Part shown: piece after piece, positions 11,906 to 24,816 of the stretch
Position numbering within the stretch: the stretch's first letter is position 1
Layout: each line of letters opens with the position of its first letter
From: Apostichopus japonicus
Lineage: Eukaryota; Echinodermata; Holothuroidea; Aspidochirotida; Stichopodidae
NCBI RefSeq assembly: GCF_037975245.1
Contig: NC_092582.1
Location: forward strand, 20,794,577 to 20,858,576
Length of the DNA: 64,000 nucleotides
Direction: 5' to 3'
Position numbers and translations under genes: made by a program
Notes under the pieces: generated by a model
The model's input: the letters and a program-made list of their open reading frames with translations, nothing else
The model's database searches: none
What the model was told of the DNA's origin: nothing

Positions 11906-14900
11906 CACATTCGATTTATTGGTATCGCACATTCGATTTATCGGTACCGCACATTCGATTTTTCGGTACCGCACAATCGATTTATCGGTTACCGCACATT
12001 CGATTTATCGGTACCGCACCCTTCGATTTTTCGGTACCGCACAATCGATTTATCGGTTACCGCACATTCGATTTATCGGTATCGCACATTTGATTTATCG
12101 ATACCGCACATTCGATTTATCGGTATTGCACTTTCGATTGATCGGTATCGCACATTCGGTTTATCGGTATCGTAAATTCGATTTATCGGTATTGCACTTT
12201 CGATTTATCGGTATCGCACATTCGATTAATCGTTATCGCATGTTCGATTTATCGGTACGGCACAATCGATTTATCGGTACGGCACAATCGATTTATCGGT
12301 ACCGCACATTCGATTTATCGGTACCGCACATTCGATAAATCGGTAACGTACATTCTATTTATCGGTACCGCACATTAGATTAATTTGTATCGCACATTCC
12401 ATTTATCGGTACCCTACATTCGATTTATCGGTACCGCACACTCGATTAATCGGTATCGTACATACGATTTATCGGTACCGCACATTCGATTAATCGGTAT
12501 CGTACATTCTATTTATCGGTACCGCACATTAGATTAATTTGTATCGCACATTCCATTTATCGGTATCGCACATTCGATTTATCGGTACCGCACATTCCAT
12601 TTATCGGTACCGCACATTCTATTTATCGGTACCACACATTCGATTTATCGGTATCGTAAATTCCATTTATCGGTATTGCACTTTCGATTTATCCGTATCG
12701 CACATTCGATTAATCGTTATCGCACGTTCGATTTATCGGTACCGCACTTTCTATTTATCGGTACCGCACTTTCGATTTATTGGTACCGCACATTCGATTT
12801 ATCGGTATCGCAAATTCGATTTATCGGTATTGCACTTTCGATTTATCGGTATCGCACATTCGATTAATCGTTATCGCAGGTTCGATTTGTCGGTACCGCA
12901 CAATCGATTTATCGGTACCGTACATTCGATTAATCGGTATCGCACATTCGATTTATCTGTACCGCACAGTCGATTTATCGATACCGCACTTTCGATTAAT
13001 CGGTATCGTACGTTCGATTTATCGGTACCGCAAATTCGATTAATCGGTATCGTACATTCGATTTATCGGTACCGCACATTCGATTAATCGGTATCGCACA
13101 TTCCATTTATCGGTATCGCACATTCGATTTATCGCTACCGCACATTCCATTATCGGTACCACACATTCGATTAATCGGTACCGCACATTCGATTTATCGG
13201 TATCGCACATTCGATTAATCAGTACCGTACATTCCATTTATCGGTACCGTACCCTTCGATTAATCGGTACCGCACATTCTATTTATCGGTACCGCACATT
13301 CGATTTATCGGTATCGTAAATTCCATTTATCGGTTTTGCCCTTTCGATTTATCGGTATCGCACATTCTATTAATCGTTAACGCACGTTCGATTTATCGTT
13401 TCCGCACTTTCGATATATCGGTACCGCAAATTCGATTAATCGGTATTGTGAATTCGATTTATCGGTACCGCACATTCGATTAATAGGTATCGCACATTCG
13501 ATTAATCGGTACCGCACATTCTATTTATCGGTACCGCACATTTCGTTTTATCGGTATCGCAAATTCCATTTATATGTATCGCACATTCGATTTATCGGTA
13601 CCGCACAATCGATTTATCGGTATCGCACATTCGGTTTATCGGTATCGCACTCTCGATTTATCGGTATCGCACTTTCAATTTATCGGTATCGCACTCTCGA
13701 TTTATCGGTATCGTTAATTCGATTTATCGGTATCGCACATTGAATTAATCGGTATCGTAAATTCGATTTATCGGTACTGTATCGCACATTCCATTTATCG
13801 GTATCGCACATTCGATTAATCGGTACCGTACATTCTATATATCGGTACCGCACCCTTCGATTTATCGGTACCGCACATTCGATTTATCCGTATCGCACAT
13901 TCGATTAATCGTTAACGCACGTTCCGTTTATCGGTACCGCACTTTCGATTTATCGGTACCGCAAATTCGATTAATGGGTATTGTGAATTCGATTTATCGA
14001 TACCGCACATTCGATTAATAGGTATCGCACATTCTATTTATCGTTACCGCACATTCGGTTTATCGGTATCGCAAATTTCATTTATCGGTATCGCACATTC
14101 GATTTATCTTTATCGTAAATTCGATTTATGGGAACCGCACAATCGTTTTATCGGTAGCGCACTATCGATTTATCGGTACCGCACATTCGATTAATCGGTA
14201 TCGTTAATTCGATTTATCGGTACCGCACATTCGATTTATCGGTATCGCACATTCTATTTATCGGTATCGCACTTTCTATTTATCGGTATCGCACATTCGA
14301 TTAATCGGTATCGTAAATTCGATTGATCGGTATCGCACATTCGATTTATCGGTATCGCACATTCGATTTATCGGTACCGCACCCTTCGATTTTTCGGTAC
14401 CGAACAATCGATTTATCGGTTACCGCACATTCGATTTATCGGTATCGCACATTTGATTTATCGATACCGCACATTCGATTTATCGGTATTGCACATTCGA
14501 TTGATCGGTATCGCACATTCGGTTTATCGGTATCCTCAATTCGATTTATCGGTATTGCACTTTCGATTTATCGGTATCGCACATTCGATTAATCGATATT
14601 GTGAATTCGATTTATCGGTACCGCACAATCGATTTATCGGTACCGTACATTCGATTAATCGGTATCGCACATTCGATTTATCTGTACCGCACAGTCGATT
14701 TATCGATACCGCACTTTCGATTAATCGGTATCGTACGTTCGATTTATCGGTACCGCAAATTCGATTAATCGGTATCGTACATTCGATTTATCGGTACCGC
14801 ACATTCGATTAATCGGTATCGCACATTCCATTTATCGGTATCGCACATTCGATTTATCGCTACCGCACATTCCATTATCGGTACCACACATTCGATTAAT

Positions 14901-17900
14901 CGGTACCGCACATTCGATTTATCGGTATCGCACATTCGATTAATCAGTACCGTACATTCCATTTATCGGTACCGTACCCTTCGATTAATCGGTACCGCAC
15001 ATTCTATTTATCGGTACCGCACATTCGATTTATCGGTATCGTAAATTCCATTTATCGGTTTTGCCCTTTCGATTTATCGGTATCGCACATTCTATTAATC
15101 GTTAACGCACGTTCGATTTATCGTTTCCGCACTTTCGATATATCGGTACCGCAAATTCGATTAATCGGTATTGTGAATTCGATTTATCGGTACCGCACAT
15201 TCGATTAATAGGTATCGCACATTCGATTAATCGGTACCGCACATTCTATTTATCGGTACCGCACATTTCGTTTTATCGGTATCGCAAATTCCATTTATAT
15301 GTATCGCACATTCGATTTATCGGTACCGCACAATCGATTTATCGGTATCGCACATTCGGTTTATCGGTATCGCACTCTCGATTTATCGGTATCGCACTTT
15401 CAATTTATCGGTATCGCACTCTCGATTTATCGGTATCGTTAATTCGATTTATCGGTATCGCACATTGAATTAATCGGTATCGTAAATTCGATTTATCGGT
15501 ACTGTATCGCACATTCCATTTATCGGTATCGCACATTCGATTAATCGGTACCGTACATTCTATATATCGGTACCGCACCCTTCGATTTATCGGTACCGCA
15601 CATTCGATTTATCCGTATCGCACATTCGATTAATCGTTAACGCACGTTCCGTTTATCGGTACCGCACTTTCGATTTATCGGTACCGCAAATTCGATTAAT
15701 GGGTATTGTGAATTCGATTTATCGATACCGCACATTCGATTAATAGGTATCGCACATTCTATTTATCGTTACCGCACATTCGGTTTATCGGTATCGCAAA
15801 TTTCATTTATCGGTATCGCACATTCGATTTATCTTTATCGTAAATTCGATTTATGGGAACCGCACAATCGTTTTATCGGTAGCGCACTATCGATTTATCG
15901 GTACCGCACATTCGATTAATCGGTATCGTTAATTCGATTTATCGGTACCGCACATTCGATTTATCGGTATCGCACATTCTATTTATCGGTATCGCACTTT
16001 CTATTTATCGGTATCGCACATTCGATTAATCGGTATCGTAAATTCGATTGATCGGTATCGCACATTCGATTTATCGGTATCGCACATTCGATTTATCGGT
16101 ACCGCACCCTTCGATTTTTCGGTACCGAACAATCGATTTATCGGTTACCGCACATTCGATTTATCGGTATCGCACATTTGATTTATCGATACCGCACATT
16201 CGATTTATCGGTATTGCACATTCGATTGATCGGTATCGCACATTCGGTTTATCGGTATCCTCAATTCGATTTATCGGTATTGCACTTTCGATTTATCGGT
16301 ATCGCACATTCGATTAATCGATATTGTGAATTCGATTTATCGGTACCGCACAATCGATTTATCGGTACCGTACATTCGATTAATCGGTATCGCACATTCG
16401 ATTTATCTGTACCGCACAGTCGATTTATCGATACCGCACTTTCGATTAATCGGTATCGTACGTTCGATTTATCGGTACCGCAAATTCGATTAATCGGTAT
16501 CGTACATTCGATTTATCGGTACCGCACATTCGATTAATCGGTATCGCACATTCCATTTATCGGTATCGCACATTCGATTTATCGGTACCGCACATTCCAT
16601 TATCGGTACCACACATTCGATTAATCGGTACCGCACATTCGATTTATCGGTATCGCACATTCGATTAATCGGAACCGTACATTCCATTTATCGGTACCGT
16701 ACCCTTCGATTAATCGGTACCGCACATTCTATTTATCGGTACCGCACATTCGATTTATCGGTATCGTAAATTCCATTTATCGGTTTTGCCCTTTCGATTT
16801 ATCGGTATCGCACATTCTATTAATCGTTAACGCACGTTCGATTTATCGTTTCCGCACTTTCGATATATCGGTACCGCAAATTCTATTAATCGGTATTGTG
16901 AATTCGATTTATCGGTACCGCACATTCGATTAATAATTATCGCACATTCGATTAATCGGTACCGCACATTCTATTTATCGGTACCGCACATTTCGTTTTA
17001 TCGGTATCGCAAATTCCATTTATATATATCGCACATTTGATTTATCGGTATCGTAAATTCGATTTATGGGTACCGCACAATCGTCTTATCGGTACCGCAC
17101 AATCGATTTATCGGTACCGCACATTCGATTAATCGGTATCGTTAATTCGATTTATCGGTATCGCACATTCGATTTATCTGTATCTCACATTCGACTTATC
17201 GGTACCGCACATTCGATTTATCGGTACCGCACATTCGATTAAAGGGTATCGCACATTCGATTTATCGGTACCGCAAAATCGAATTATCGGTACTGCAGGT
17301 CCTATTTATCGGTACCGCATATTCGTTTAATCGGTCATGCACAATCGAATTATCGGTAACGCTCATTCGATTTATCAGTATCGCACATTCGATTTATCGG
17401 TACCGCACAATCGATTTATCGGTATCGCACATTCGGTTTATCGGTATCGCACTCTCGATTTATCGGTATCGCACTTTCAATTTATCGGTATCGCACTCTC
17501 GATTTATCGGTATCGTTAATTCGATTTATCGGTATCGCACATTGAATTAATCGGTATCGTAAATTCGATTTATCGGTACTGTATCGCACATTCCATTTAT
17601 CGGTATCGCACATTCGATTAATCGGTACCGTACATTCTATATATCGGTACCGCACCCTTCGATTTATCGGTACCGCACATTCGATTTATCCGTATCGCAC
17701 ATTCGATTAATCGTTAACGCACGTTCCGTTTATCGGTACCGCACTTTCGATTTATCGGTACCGCAAATTCGATTAATGGGTATTGTGAATTCGATTTATC
17801 GATACCGCACATTCGATTAATAGGTATCGCACATTCTATTTATCGTTACCGCACATTCGGTTTATCGGTATCGCAAATTTCATTTATCGGTATCGCACAT

Positions 17901-20802
17901 TCGATTTATCTTTATCGTAAATTCGATTTATGGGAACCGCACAATCGTTTTATCGGTAGCGCACTATCGATTTATCGGTACCGCACATTCGATTAATCGG
18001 TATCGTTAATTCGATTTATCGGTACCGCACATTCGATTTATCGGTATCGCACATTCTATTTATCGGTATCGCACTTTCTATTTATCGGTATCGCACATTC
18101 GATTAATCGGTATCGTAAATTGGATTGATCGGTATCGCACATTCGATTTATCGGTATCGCACATTCGATTTATCGGTACCGCACCCTTCGATTTTTCGGT
18201 ACCGAACAATCGATTTATCGGTTACCGCACATTCGATTTATCGGTATCGCACATTTGATTTATCGATACCGCACATTCGATTTATCGGTATTGCACTTTC
18301 GATTGATCGGTATCGCACATTCGGTTTATCGGTATCCTAAATTCGATTTATCGGTATTGCACTTTCGATTTATCGGTATCGCACATTCGATTAATCGATA
18401 TTGTGAATTCGATTTATCGGTACCGCACAATCGATTTATCGGTACCGTACATTCGATTAATCGGTATCGCACATTCGATTTATCTGTACCGCACAGTCGA
18501 TTTATCGATACCGCACTTTCGATTAATCGGTATCGTACGTTCGATTTATCGGTACCGCAAATTCGATTAATCGGTATCGTACATTCGATTTATCGGTACC
18601 GCACATTCGATTAATCGGTATCGCACATTCCATTTATCGGTATCGCACATTCGATTTATCGGTACCGCACATTCCATTATCGGTACCACACATTCGATTA
18701 ATCGGTACCGCACATTCGATTTATCGGTATCGCACATTCGATTAATCGGAACCGTACATTCCATTTATCGGTACCGTACCCTTCGATTAATCGGTACCGC
18801 ACATTCTATTTATCGGTACCGCACATTCGATTTATCGGTATCGTAAATTCCATTTATCGGTTTTGCCCTTTCGATTTATCGGTATCGCACATTCTATTAA
18901 TCGTTAACGCACGTTCGATTTATCGTTTCCGCACTTTCGATATATCGGTACCGCAAATTCGATTAATCGGTATTGTGAATTCGATTTATCGGTACCGCAC
19001 ATTCGATTAATAATTATCGCACATTCGATTAATCGGTACCGCACATTCTATTTATCGGTACCGCACATTTCGTTTTATCGGTATCGCAAATTCCATTTAT
19101 ATATATCGCACATTTGATTTATCGGTATCGTAAATTCGATTTATGGGTACCGCACAATCGTCTTATCGGTACCGCACAATCGATTTATCGGTACCGCACA
19201 TTCGATTAATCGGTATCGTTAATTCGATTTATCGGTATCGCACATTCGATTTATCTGTATCGCACATTCGACTTATCGTTACCGCACATTCGATTTATCG
19301 GTACCGCACATTCGATTAAAGGGTATCGCACATTCGATTTATCGGTACCGCACAATCGAATTATCGGTACTGCAGGTCCTATTTATCGGTACCGCATATT
19401 CGTTTAATCGGTCATGCACAATCGAATTATCGGTACCGCTCATTCGATTGATCAGTATCGCACATTCGATTTATCGGTACCGCACAATCGATTTATCGGT
19501 ACAGGACATTCCATTTATCGGTATCGCACATTCGATTTATCGATACCGCACCTTCGATTTATCTGTACCGCACAATTGATTTATCAGTTTCGCACATTCG
19601 ATTTATCGATACCGCACATTCCATTAATCGGTATCGTTAATTCGATTAATCGGTACCGTACATTCTATTTATCGGTACCGCACCCTTCGATTTATCGGTA
19701 CCGCAAATTCGATTAATGGGTATTGTGAATTCGATTTATCGATACCGCATATTCGATTAATAGGTATCGCACATTCTATTTATCGTTACCGCACATTCGG
19801 TTTATCGGTATCGCAAATTTCATTTATCGGTATCGCACATTCGATTTATCTTTATCGTAAATTCGATTTATGGGTACCGCACAATCGTTTTATCGGTAGC
19901 GCACTATCGATTTATCGGTACCGCACATTCGATTAATCGGTATCGTTAATTCGATTTATCGGTACCGCACATTCGATTTATCGGTATCGCACATTCTATT
20001 TATCGGTATCGCACTTTCTATTTATCGGTATCGCACATTCGATTAATCGGTATCGTAAATTCGATTGATCGGTATCGCACATTCTATTTATCGGTATCGC
20101 ACTTTCTATTTATCGGTATCGCACATTCGATTAATCGGTATCGTAAATTCGATTGATCGGTATCGCACATTCGATTTATCGGTATCGCACGTTCGATTTA
20201 TCGGTACCGCACATTCGATTTTTCGGTACCGAACAATCGATTTATCGGTTACCGCACATTCGATTTATCGGTATCGCACATTTGATTTATCGATACCGCA
20301 CATTCGATTTATCGGTATTGCACTTTCGATTGATCGGTATCGCACATTCGGTTTATCGGTATCGTAAATTCCATTTATCGGTATTGCACTTTCGATTTAT
20401 CGATATCGCACATTCGATTAATCGTTATCGCATGTTCGATTTATCGGTACGGCACAATCGATTTATCGGTACCGCACATTCGATAAATCGATATTGTGAA
20501 TTCGATTTATCGGTACCGCACATTCGATTAATGGGTGTCGCACATTCGATTTATCGGTACCCTACAGTCGATTTATCGGTACCGCACATTCGATTAATCG
20601 GTATCGTATATTCGATTTATCGGTACCGCACATTCGATTAATCGGTATCGTACATTCTATTTATCGGTACCGCACATTAGATTAATTTGTATCGCACATT
20701 CAATTTATCGGTATCGCACATTCGATTTATCGGTACTGCACATTCTATTTATCGGTACCGCACCCTTCGATTTATCGGTACCGCACATTCTATTTATCGG
20801 TA
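11906..20802. repeat. 22-bp satellite array, block 2
   Basis: Same monomer and phase as block 1. It begins mid-monomer directly after element 1 and ends with TA at the left terminus of the 18-kb transposon. Apparent ORFs of 60-180 codons on both strands are the frame-neutral satellite peptide (FIGTAHSIYRYR-type cycle, or the reverse-strand NRMCGTDKSNVRYR-type cycle), not genes. Confidence 0.97.
12890..18416. repeat. 1,725-bp higher-order repeat, three copies plus a partial
   Basis: The same variant string recurs with offsets of 1,725, 1,725 and 2,077 bp, for example the segments starting at 13040, 14765, 16490 and 18567. The longer third period exceeds the others by 352 bp, exactly sixteen monomers, and the extra block (about 17041-17400) holds the TCGTTTAATCGGTCATGC marker. 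The first two copies are nearly identical. Confidence 0.9.
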
Positions 20803-20837
20803 CTCTCTTAAATTCTTAGACTGAAATTTCAGTCTAA
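20803..20837 (+). repeat. Left terminal inverted repeat of the 18-kb transposon
   Basis: The 35 bp match the right end perfectly in reverse complement. The inner 22 bp (20816-20837) are themselves a perfect palindrome made of TTAGACTGAAA and its complement, so the transposase may bind as a dimer. Confidence 0.95.
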
Positions 20838-21000
20838 TAGACTGAAATTTCAGTCTAAGAGCGGACGAACTGAGGGACCAGTTCCTTCAGACTGAAATTC
20901 AGTCTAAGGAAGGACTGAAAATTTTCAGTCTGTAAAACGACTGATTTTTAGTCCAGCTAGACTGAATAATTTCAGTGTAACAGGACTGAAAGTTACTCTT
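20838..21000. repeat. Left subterminal ACTGAAA repeats
   Basis: A second 20-bp palindrome (20838-20857) abuts the terminal repeat. Further partial copies, AGACTGAAA, TTCAGTCT, GACTGAAA and ACTGAATAATTTCAG, continue to about 21000. They match the cluster at the right end and are candidate binding sites for element-encoded proteins. Confidence 0.8.
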
Positions 21001-21381
21001 TCTTACACTGAAATTAAGCCAAATTAGATTAGAATCCAGCCTATAAGGTTTGAATAATTTTATTCAATTAGACTTTAAAGAAAAGTGGCTAGACTGAATA
21101 TCGTCATTTTATACTTTTAATTCAGGGATTAATAATCCAATAGGCAAGTCAAAAGACTACCCAAAAACACTAAATTGGGACGATTTCAGTTCATCATCTT
21201 AGACTCCGCTCTCCAGGCAGATTAAAGGAATATTCCTGTAGAATTGTAAATATTCATATATGGAGTATAATTTTAGACACAAACTGGTTAAAAAGGCAGG
21301 GTGATACCTCTTTTGGTTCAATAGTTACATATTTTTAACTTATATTTTGCTTTAACTATGAAAATAAGAAAACAAAACACC
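21001..21381. other. AT-rich spacer
   Basis: Unique AT-rich sequence between the left subterminal repeats and the 1.87-kb inverted-repeat element. No gene, splice context or structured repeat was seen. Confidence 0.5.
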
Positions 21382-23248
21382 TGTACGGAATGCCAAATGT
21401 ATCAAAAATGTCCAAAACTATATAAGCATGTCCAAAAAAATATAAGCATGTCCAAAAAAATATAAGCATGTCCAAAAAAATATAAGCATGTCCAAATTTA
21501 TATAAACATATCGAAACTAATATAAGTATGTCCAAAAATAATATGATCATGCCCAAAATAATATGAGAGTGTCGAAAAATTATATGAACATGTCCAATGT
21601 AACTGCTAACTTCAACTTTTCAGTGAACATTTTGGCATCTGAATTCACGCCATCTGTTGCAAAATATCCAAAAAAATATAAGCATGTCCAAATTTATATA
21701 AACATGTCGAAACCAATATGAGTATGTCCAAAAATAATGAGAGCATGTCCAAAATAATATAAGAGTGTCGAAAGACTATATGAGCATGTCCAAAATATAA
21801 AAAAGTGTCGAAAAATAATACAAAAGTCTCGAGCGTAACTGCTCGATTCAACTTATAATGAACAGTCAGGCGTTTGAATTTTACGCCATATGTTCCAAAT
21901 ATCAAACTTTTTATTTTGGTATGCTGAAAACAAAAACACCATATCCAGCGTAACTTAAGACGATATACAGTTCATCCATTACCGTATTAGTGTGTGTGTT
22001 AATATTTTAATGATATTTCGATCAAGAACGATTTTATTTTCGAGGAAATATTAGTTGAGTTGTTTCGTAGCGCGAGTGATCAACCTGGCCTCAAGGTGCT
22101 GTAACTATCAGTGAGTTTAATACGAAGAACCACTGTGTCCAACATCCCACGCGGTTTAATCAATAATATGTAGTTGGCGAGTTCTTCCCACGTTTCCATC
22201 TTGAAATTTAGTTAAAAGGTGAGAGTGAAGATTAAACGTTGAATACCCCTAACCTAGGCTTATTTTTTTTTTAATTCTGGGCTAGTGTCCGACTTCGCCT
22301 GGTAACCGTAATTAAGTGTCACAATTTTCCGTTAAAAAAGTAACACAGTATAGTAGTTCATTTTCACTGTCAACGTACGCATGTGTGATAACTACTGTAC
22401 GTTGTTAGCGCTTGTGCATGTTGTACGTACTTTCGCACGTGAACTTCTTTGCCTTCGCAACAATATATGAATAATCTCAGCACCTCTAGGCAGGGCGAAA
22501 CCACTCACATTATGTAGGGATGTAAAAAGAAAAAATGTTAGGTGATGGTCTTGTTTTTACATATTTTGAATTATTTGCGTCACAAAAACAGAAGAATGTT
22601 TCAATAATATATTGTCATAATGATAACCATTGTGTCAGTTGATACAAATTACCTCCAAAGAAGGTATTGTAAGCTAATTTTTTTCGACATACCAATATAA
22701 AAGTTCGATATTTGAAACATTTGGCGTGACTTCAAACGCCAAAATGTTCATAACAAAGTTGAAGTTAGCAGTTACACTCGAGACTTTTATATTATTATTC
22801 GACACTCTCATATAATTTTGGGCGTGCTCATATTATATTTGGACATACTTATATGTGTTTGGACATGCGCGTATTATTTTGGACATGCTCATATAGTTTT
22901 GACATGTCTATATAAATTTGGACATGCTCATATAAGTTTGGACATGCTTATATTTTTTTGGATATTTTGCAACATATGGCGTAACTTAAAACGCCAAAAT
23001 GTTCAAAACAAAATTGAATTAGGCAGTTACATTTGTCCCTCTTGTATTATTTTTCGACATTCTTTTAATATGTTGGACATGCTCATATAGTCTTTCGACA
23101 CTCTCATATTATTTTGGACATGCTCTTATTATTTTTGGACATACTCATATTAGTTTCGACATGTTTATATAAATTTGGACATGCTTATATTATTTTGGAC
23201 ATGCTTATATTGTTTTGGACATTTTTGAAACGTATGGCATGCCGTACA
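21382..23248. mobile_element. 1.87-kb inverted-repeat transposon with 20-bp arrays
   Basis: The left end TGTACGGAATGCCA and right end TGGCATGCCGTACA are inverted, continue inward through TCAAAAATGTCCAAAAC-type sequence, and are flanked by CC on both sides. Both ends hold arrays of about 20 bp built on TATAAGCATGTCCAAA, in opposite orientation. The middle (about 21960-22690) is AT-rich and has no recognisable gene. This looks like a non-autonomous DNA transposon nested in the 18-kb element; I cannot assign the superfamily. Confidence 0.7.
21419..21600. repeat. 20-bp tandem array, left side
   Basis: TATAAGCATGTCC followed by a run of A repeats at 20-bp spacing, nearly perfect for three to four units and then degenerating. 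A second set lies at 21670-21830, and inverted counterparts (GGACATGCTTATA and relatives) at 22800-23230. Weak ORFs here with repeated FGHA/LDML words only reflect the repeat. Confidence 0.85.
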
Positions 23249-23734
23249 CCTGTTAAAAGTTTAAAAACTGTATTACAACTTTATTTATTTTCTTGGATAC
23301 ATTTAAGAAAATTTATAAACAAATAAAAAAAAGTGCAAAAGGTAAGTTTGTTTGCTTGGGTTTTATTTATGATATCTTAGGTTATTAATAATTAGGTTAC
23401 TAATAAGGGTTATTCAAATTTTAAGTCCAAACATTAAAGTTGCAATTCCGGTGCCGACCATTTGACACGCAAACTCTTTAAATGTGGTCAAGTTTACCAG
23501 AAATGTATAATTTGACCATAACTTTTTTATTTAGTGTCCTAAAACTCTAAGGCTTGAAACATTCATTGTTATGTTTTAATTTAGATTCATTCTTTTAAGT
23601 GAAACCAATATGTAGCAGTTGTTGCAAATATAATAACAACCCGAACCAATTATGACAGGGCAAGTTCCCCAATTATACAGATATTGGTACAACGAAATTT
23701 AAAATATAAAACCCTAATTGTACTTAAAGAACAA

Positions 23735-23905
23735 ATTATGGCAAAGGCCACTTGGAAAGTGACCAACAATGAACGGATGCTGGCATAGGCCACTTGGAAA
23801 GTGACCGGCAATAGATGAATACTGGCAAACGCCACTTGGAAAGTGACTGGCAATGGACAAATACTGGAAAAGGCCATTTGGCAAAGTGACTGACAATGAA
23901 TGGAT
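23735..23905. repeat. 42-bp minisatellite, four units
   Basis: GGCCACTTGGAAAGTGAC and variants begin at 23746, 23788, 23830 and 23872, a 42-bp period. Each unit contains the short inverted pair CACTT/AAGTG. Because 42 is a multiple of three, a reverse-strand ORF with a 14-residue repeat appears; it is not considered a gene. Confidence 0.9.
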
Positions 23906-24021
23906 TACAATTGACAGCTTACATATTACAACCAACTTACGTACAGAGAATGCAATTTTCGAAATAAAAAGTTAAGTATAAAAACAACTGAAATATTTCT
24001 CATACATGTTATACTGTAAGG

Positions 24022-24417
24022 CCGGGTTGTCCAACCTTTTGCAGAGGAGGGCCACATGGAATGATTATGAAGAAGGAGGGGGCCGCACAAACCCTACGCT
24101 CGATATTTTGCCCGAAGCCCAAGGCAGCAAACTGTGAGCACTGCGCGCGGATCGCACTGATTTATTTTCCTTCCTGATAAAACAGATGAATAAAGTCCAG
24201 CCCCCCCCCCCCCCCTCCGTTGAGAGAGTGTCACACAAACTGACATGTATGCAGTTTTTTGGACCCAGAAGGTTCGAATGACTGATTAAATAGCTTCAAA
24301 TTGTTATCAATAAATTTGCTCACTAAAATTTCGCATCGTAGAGCATCTCTGACGGGCCGGACGCAACCCTGCGGCGGGCCCGACTGTGGCCCGCGGGCCG
24401 TAGGTTGGACAACCCTG
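24022..24417. mobile_element. hAT-like MITE downstream of the SAM gene
   Basis: Ends CCGGGTTGTCCAACCT and AGGTTGGACAACCCTG are inverted. The flanks CTGTAAGG and TTATAAGG match at six of eight bases, consistent with a decayed 8-bp hAT duplication. The interior is GC-rich (GGGCCGCA, GGCCCGCGGGCC) with a C run at 24201-24215. No coding capacity. Confidence 0.7.
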
Positions 24418-24816
24418 TTATAAGGTAAATGCATGCATCGCAAGAAGGTAAGAGTTGGAAAGACGTTGAAGCTTAATGTTGGTCCTTTCCACACCACCCT
24501 TCTTCCAAACTCCAACCTCTTGCCAACCCCCACATTTTTTAAACTCCCAACCTTTCCACCTACCCTTCAGGGTTTTCATTTCTGCTGCTTATTCCCAACC
24601 CCATCTCTTCCCAACCCACACCATTCTGACACCCATTTCTCGTAATTGAACCATTTTTGGAAACTGTCCGACTGGATTACAATTCAGAATTGTACCAAAC
24701 TAAGTTATAATACTGATAGTACTGGTGCTTACATAAACAAAATAATTGTTTACATGACCCAAAATCAAAATAAAATACAGCATACAAATAAACACTTGCA
24801 ACACCACTCTAAAAAG
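24418..24816. other. 3' flank of the SAM gene
   Basis: Contains a C/T-rich stretch with repeated CCAACC and CTTCC words (about 24480-24640), then AT-rich sequence up to the SAM gene stop. No canonical AATAAA on the minus strand was found immediately downstream of the stop, so the transcript end is uncertain. Confidence 0.5.

Noticed and set aside
13040-13237. Minus-strand ORFs with NRMCGTDKSNVRYR repeats
   Set aside because: Reverse complement of the same satellite; stops are absent only where TTAAT variants replace TTTAT.
22818-23326. ORFs rich in FGHA and LDML words
   Set aside because: They follow the 20-bp subterminal array of the 1.87-kb element and are not conserved beyond the repeat.
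23650-23935. Repeat-containing minus-strand ORFs of 73-75 codons
   Set aside because: Product of the 42-bp minisatellite, which is divisible by three; they overlap in two frames.
24433-24645. 70-codon proline-rich ORF
   Set aside because: It arises from a C/T-rich stretch with CCAACC words; no start context or homology is evident.
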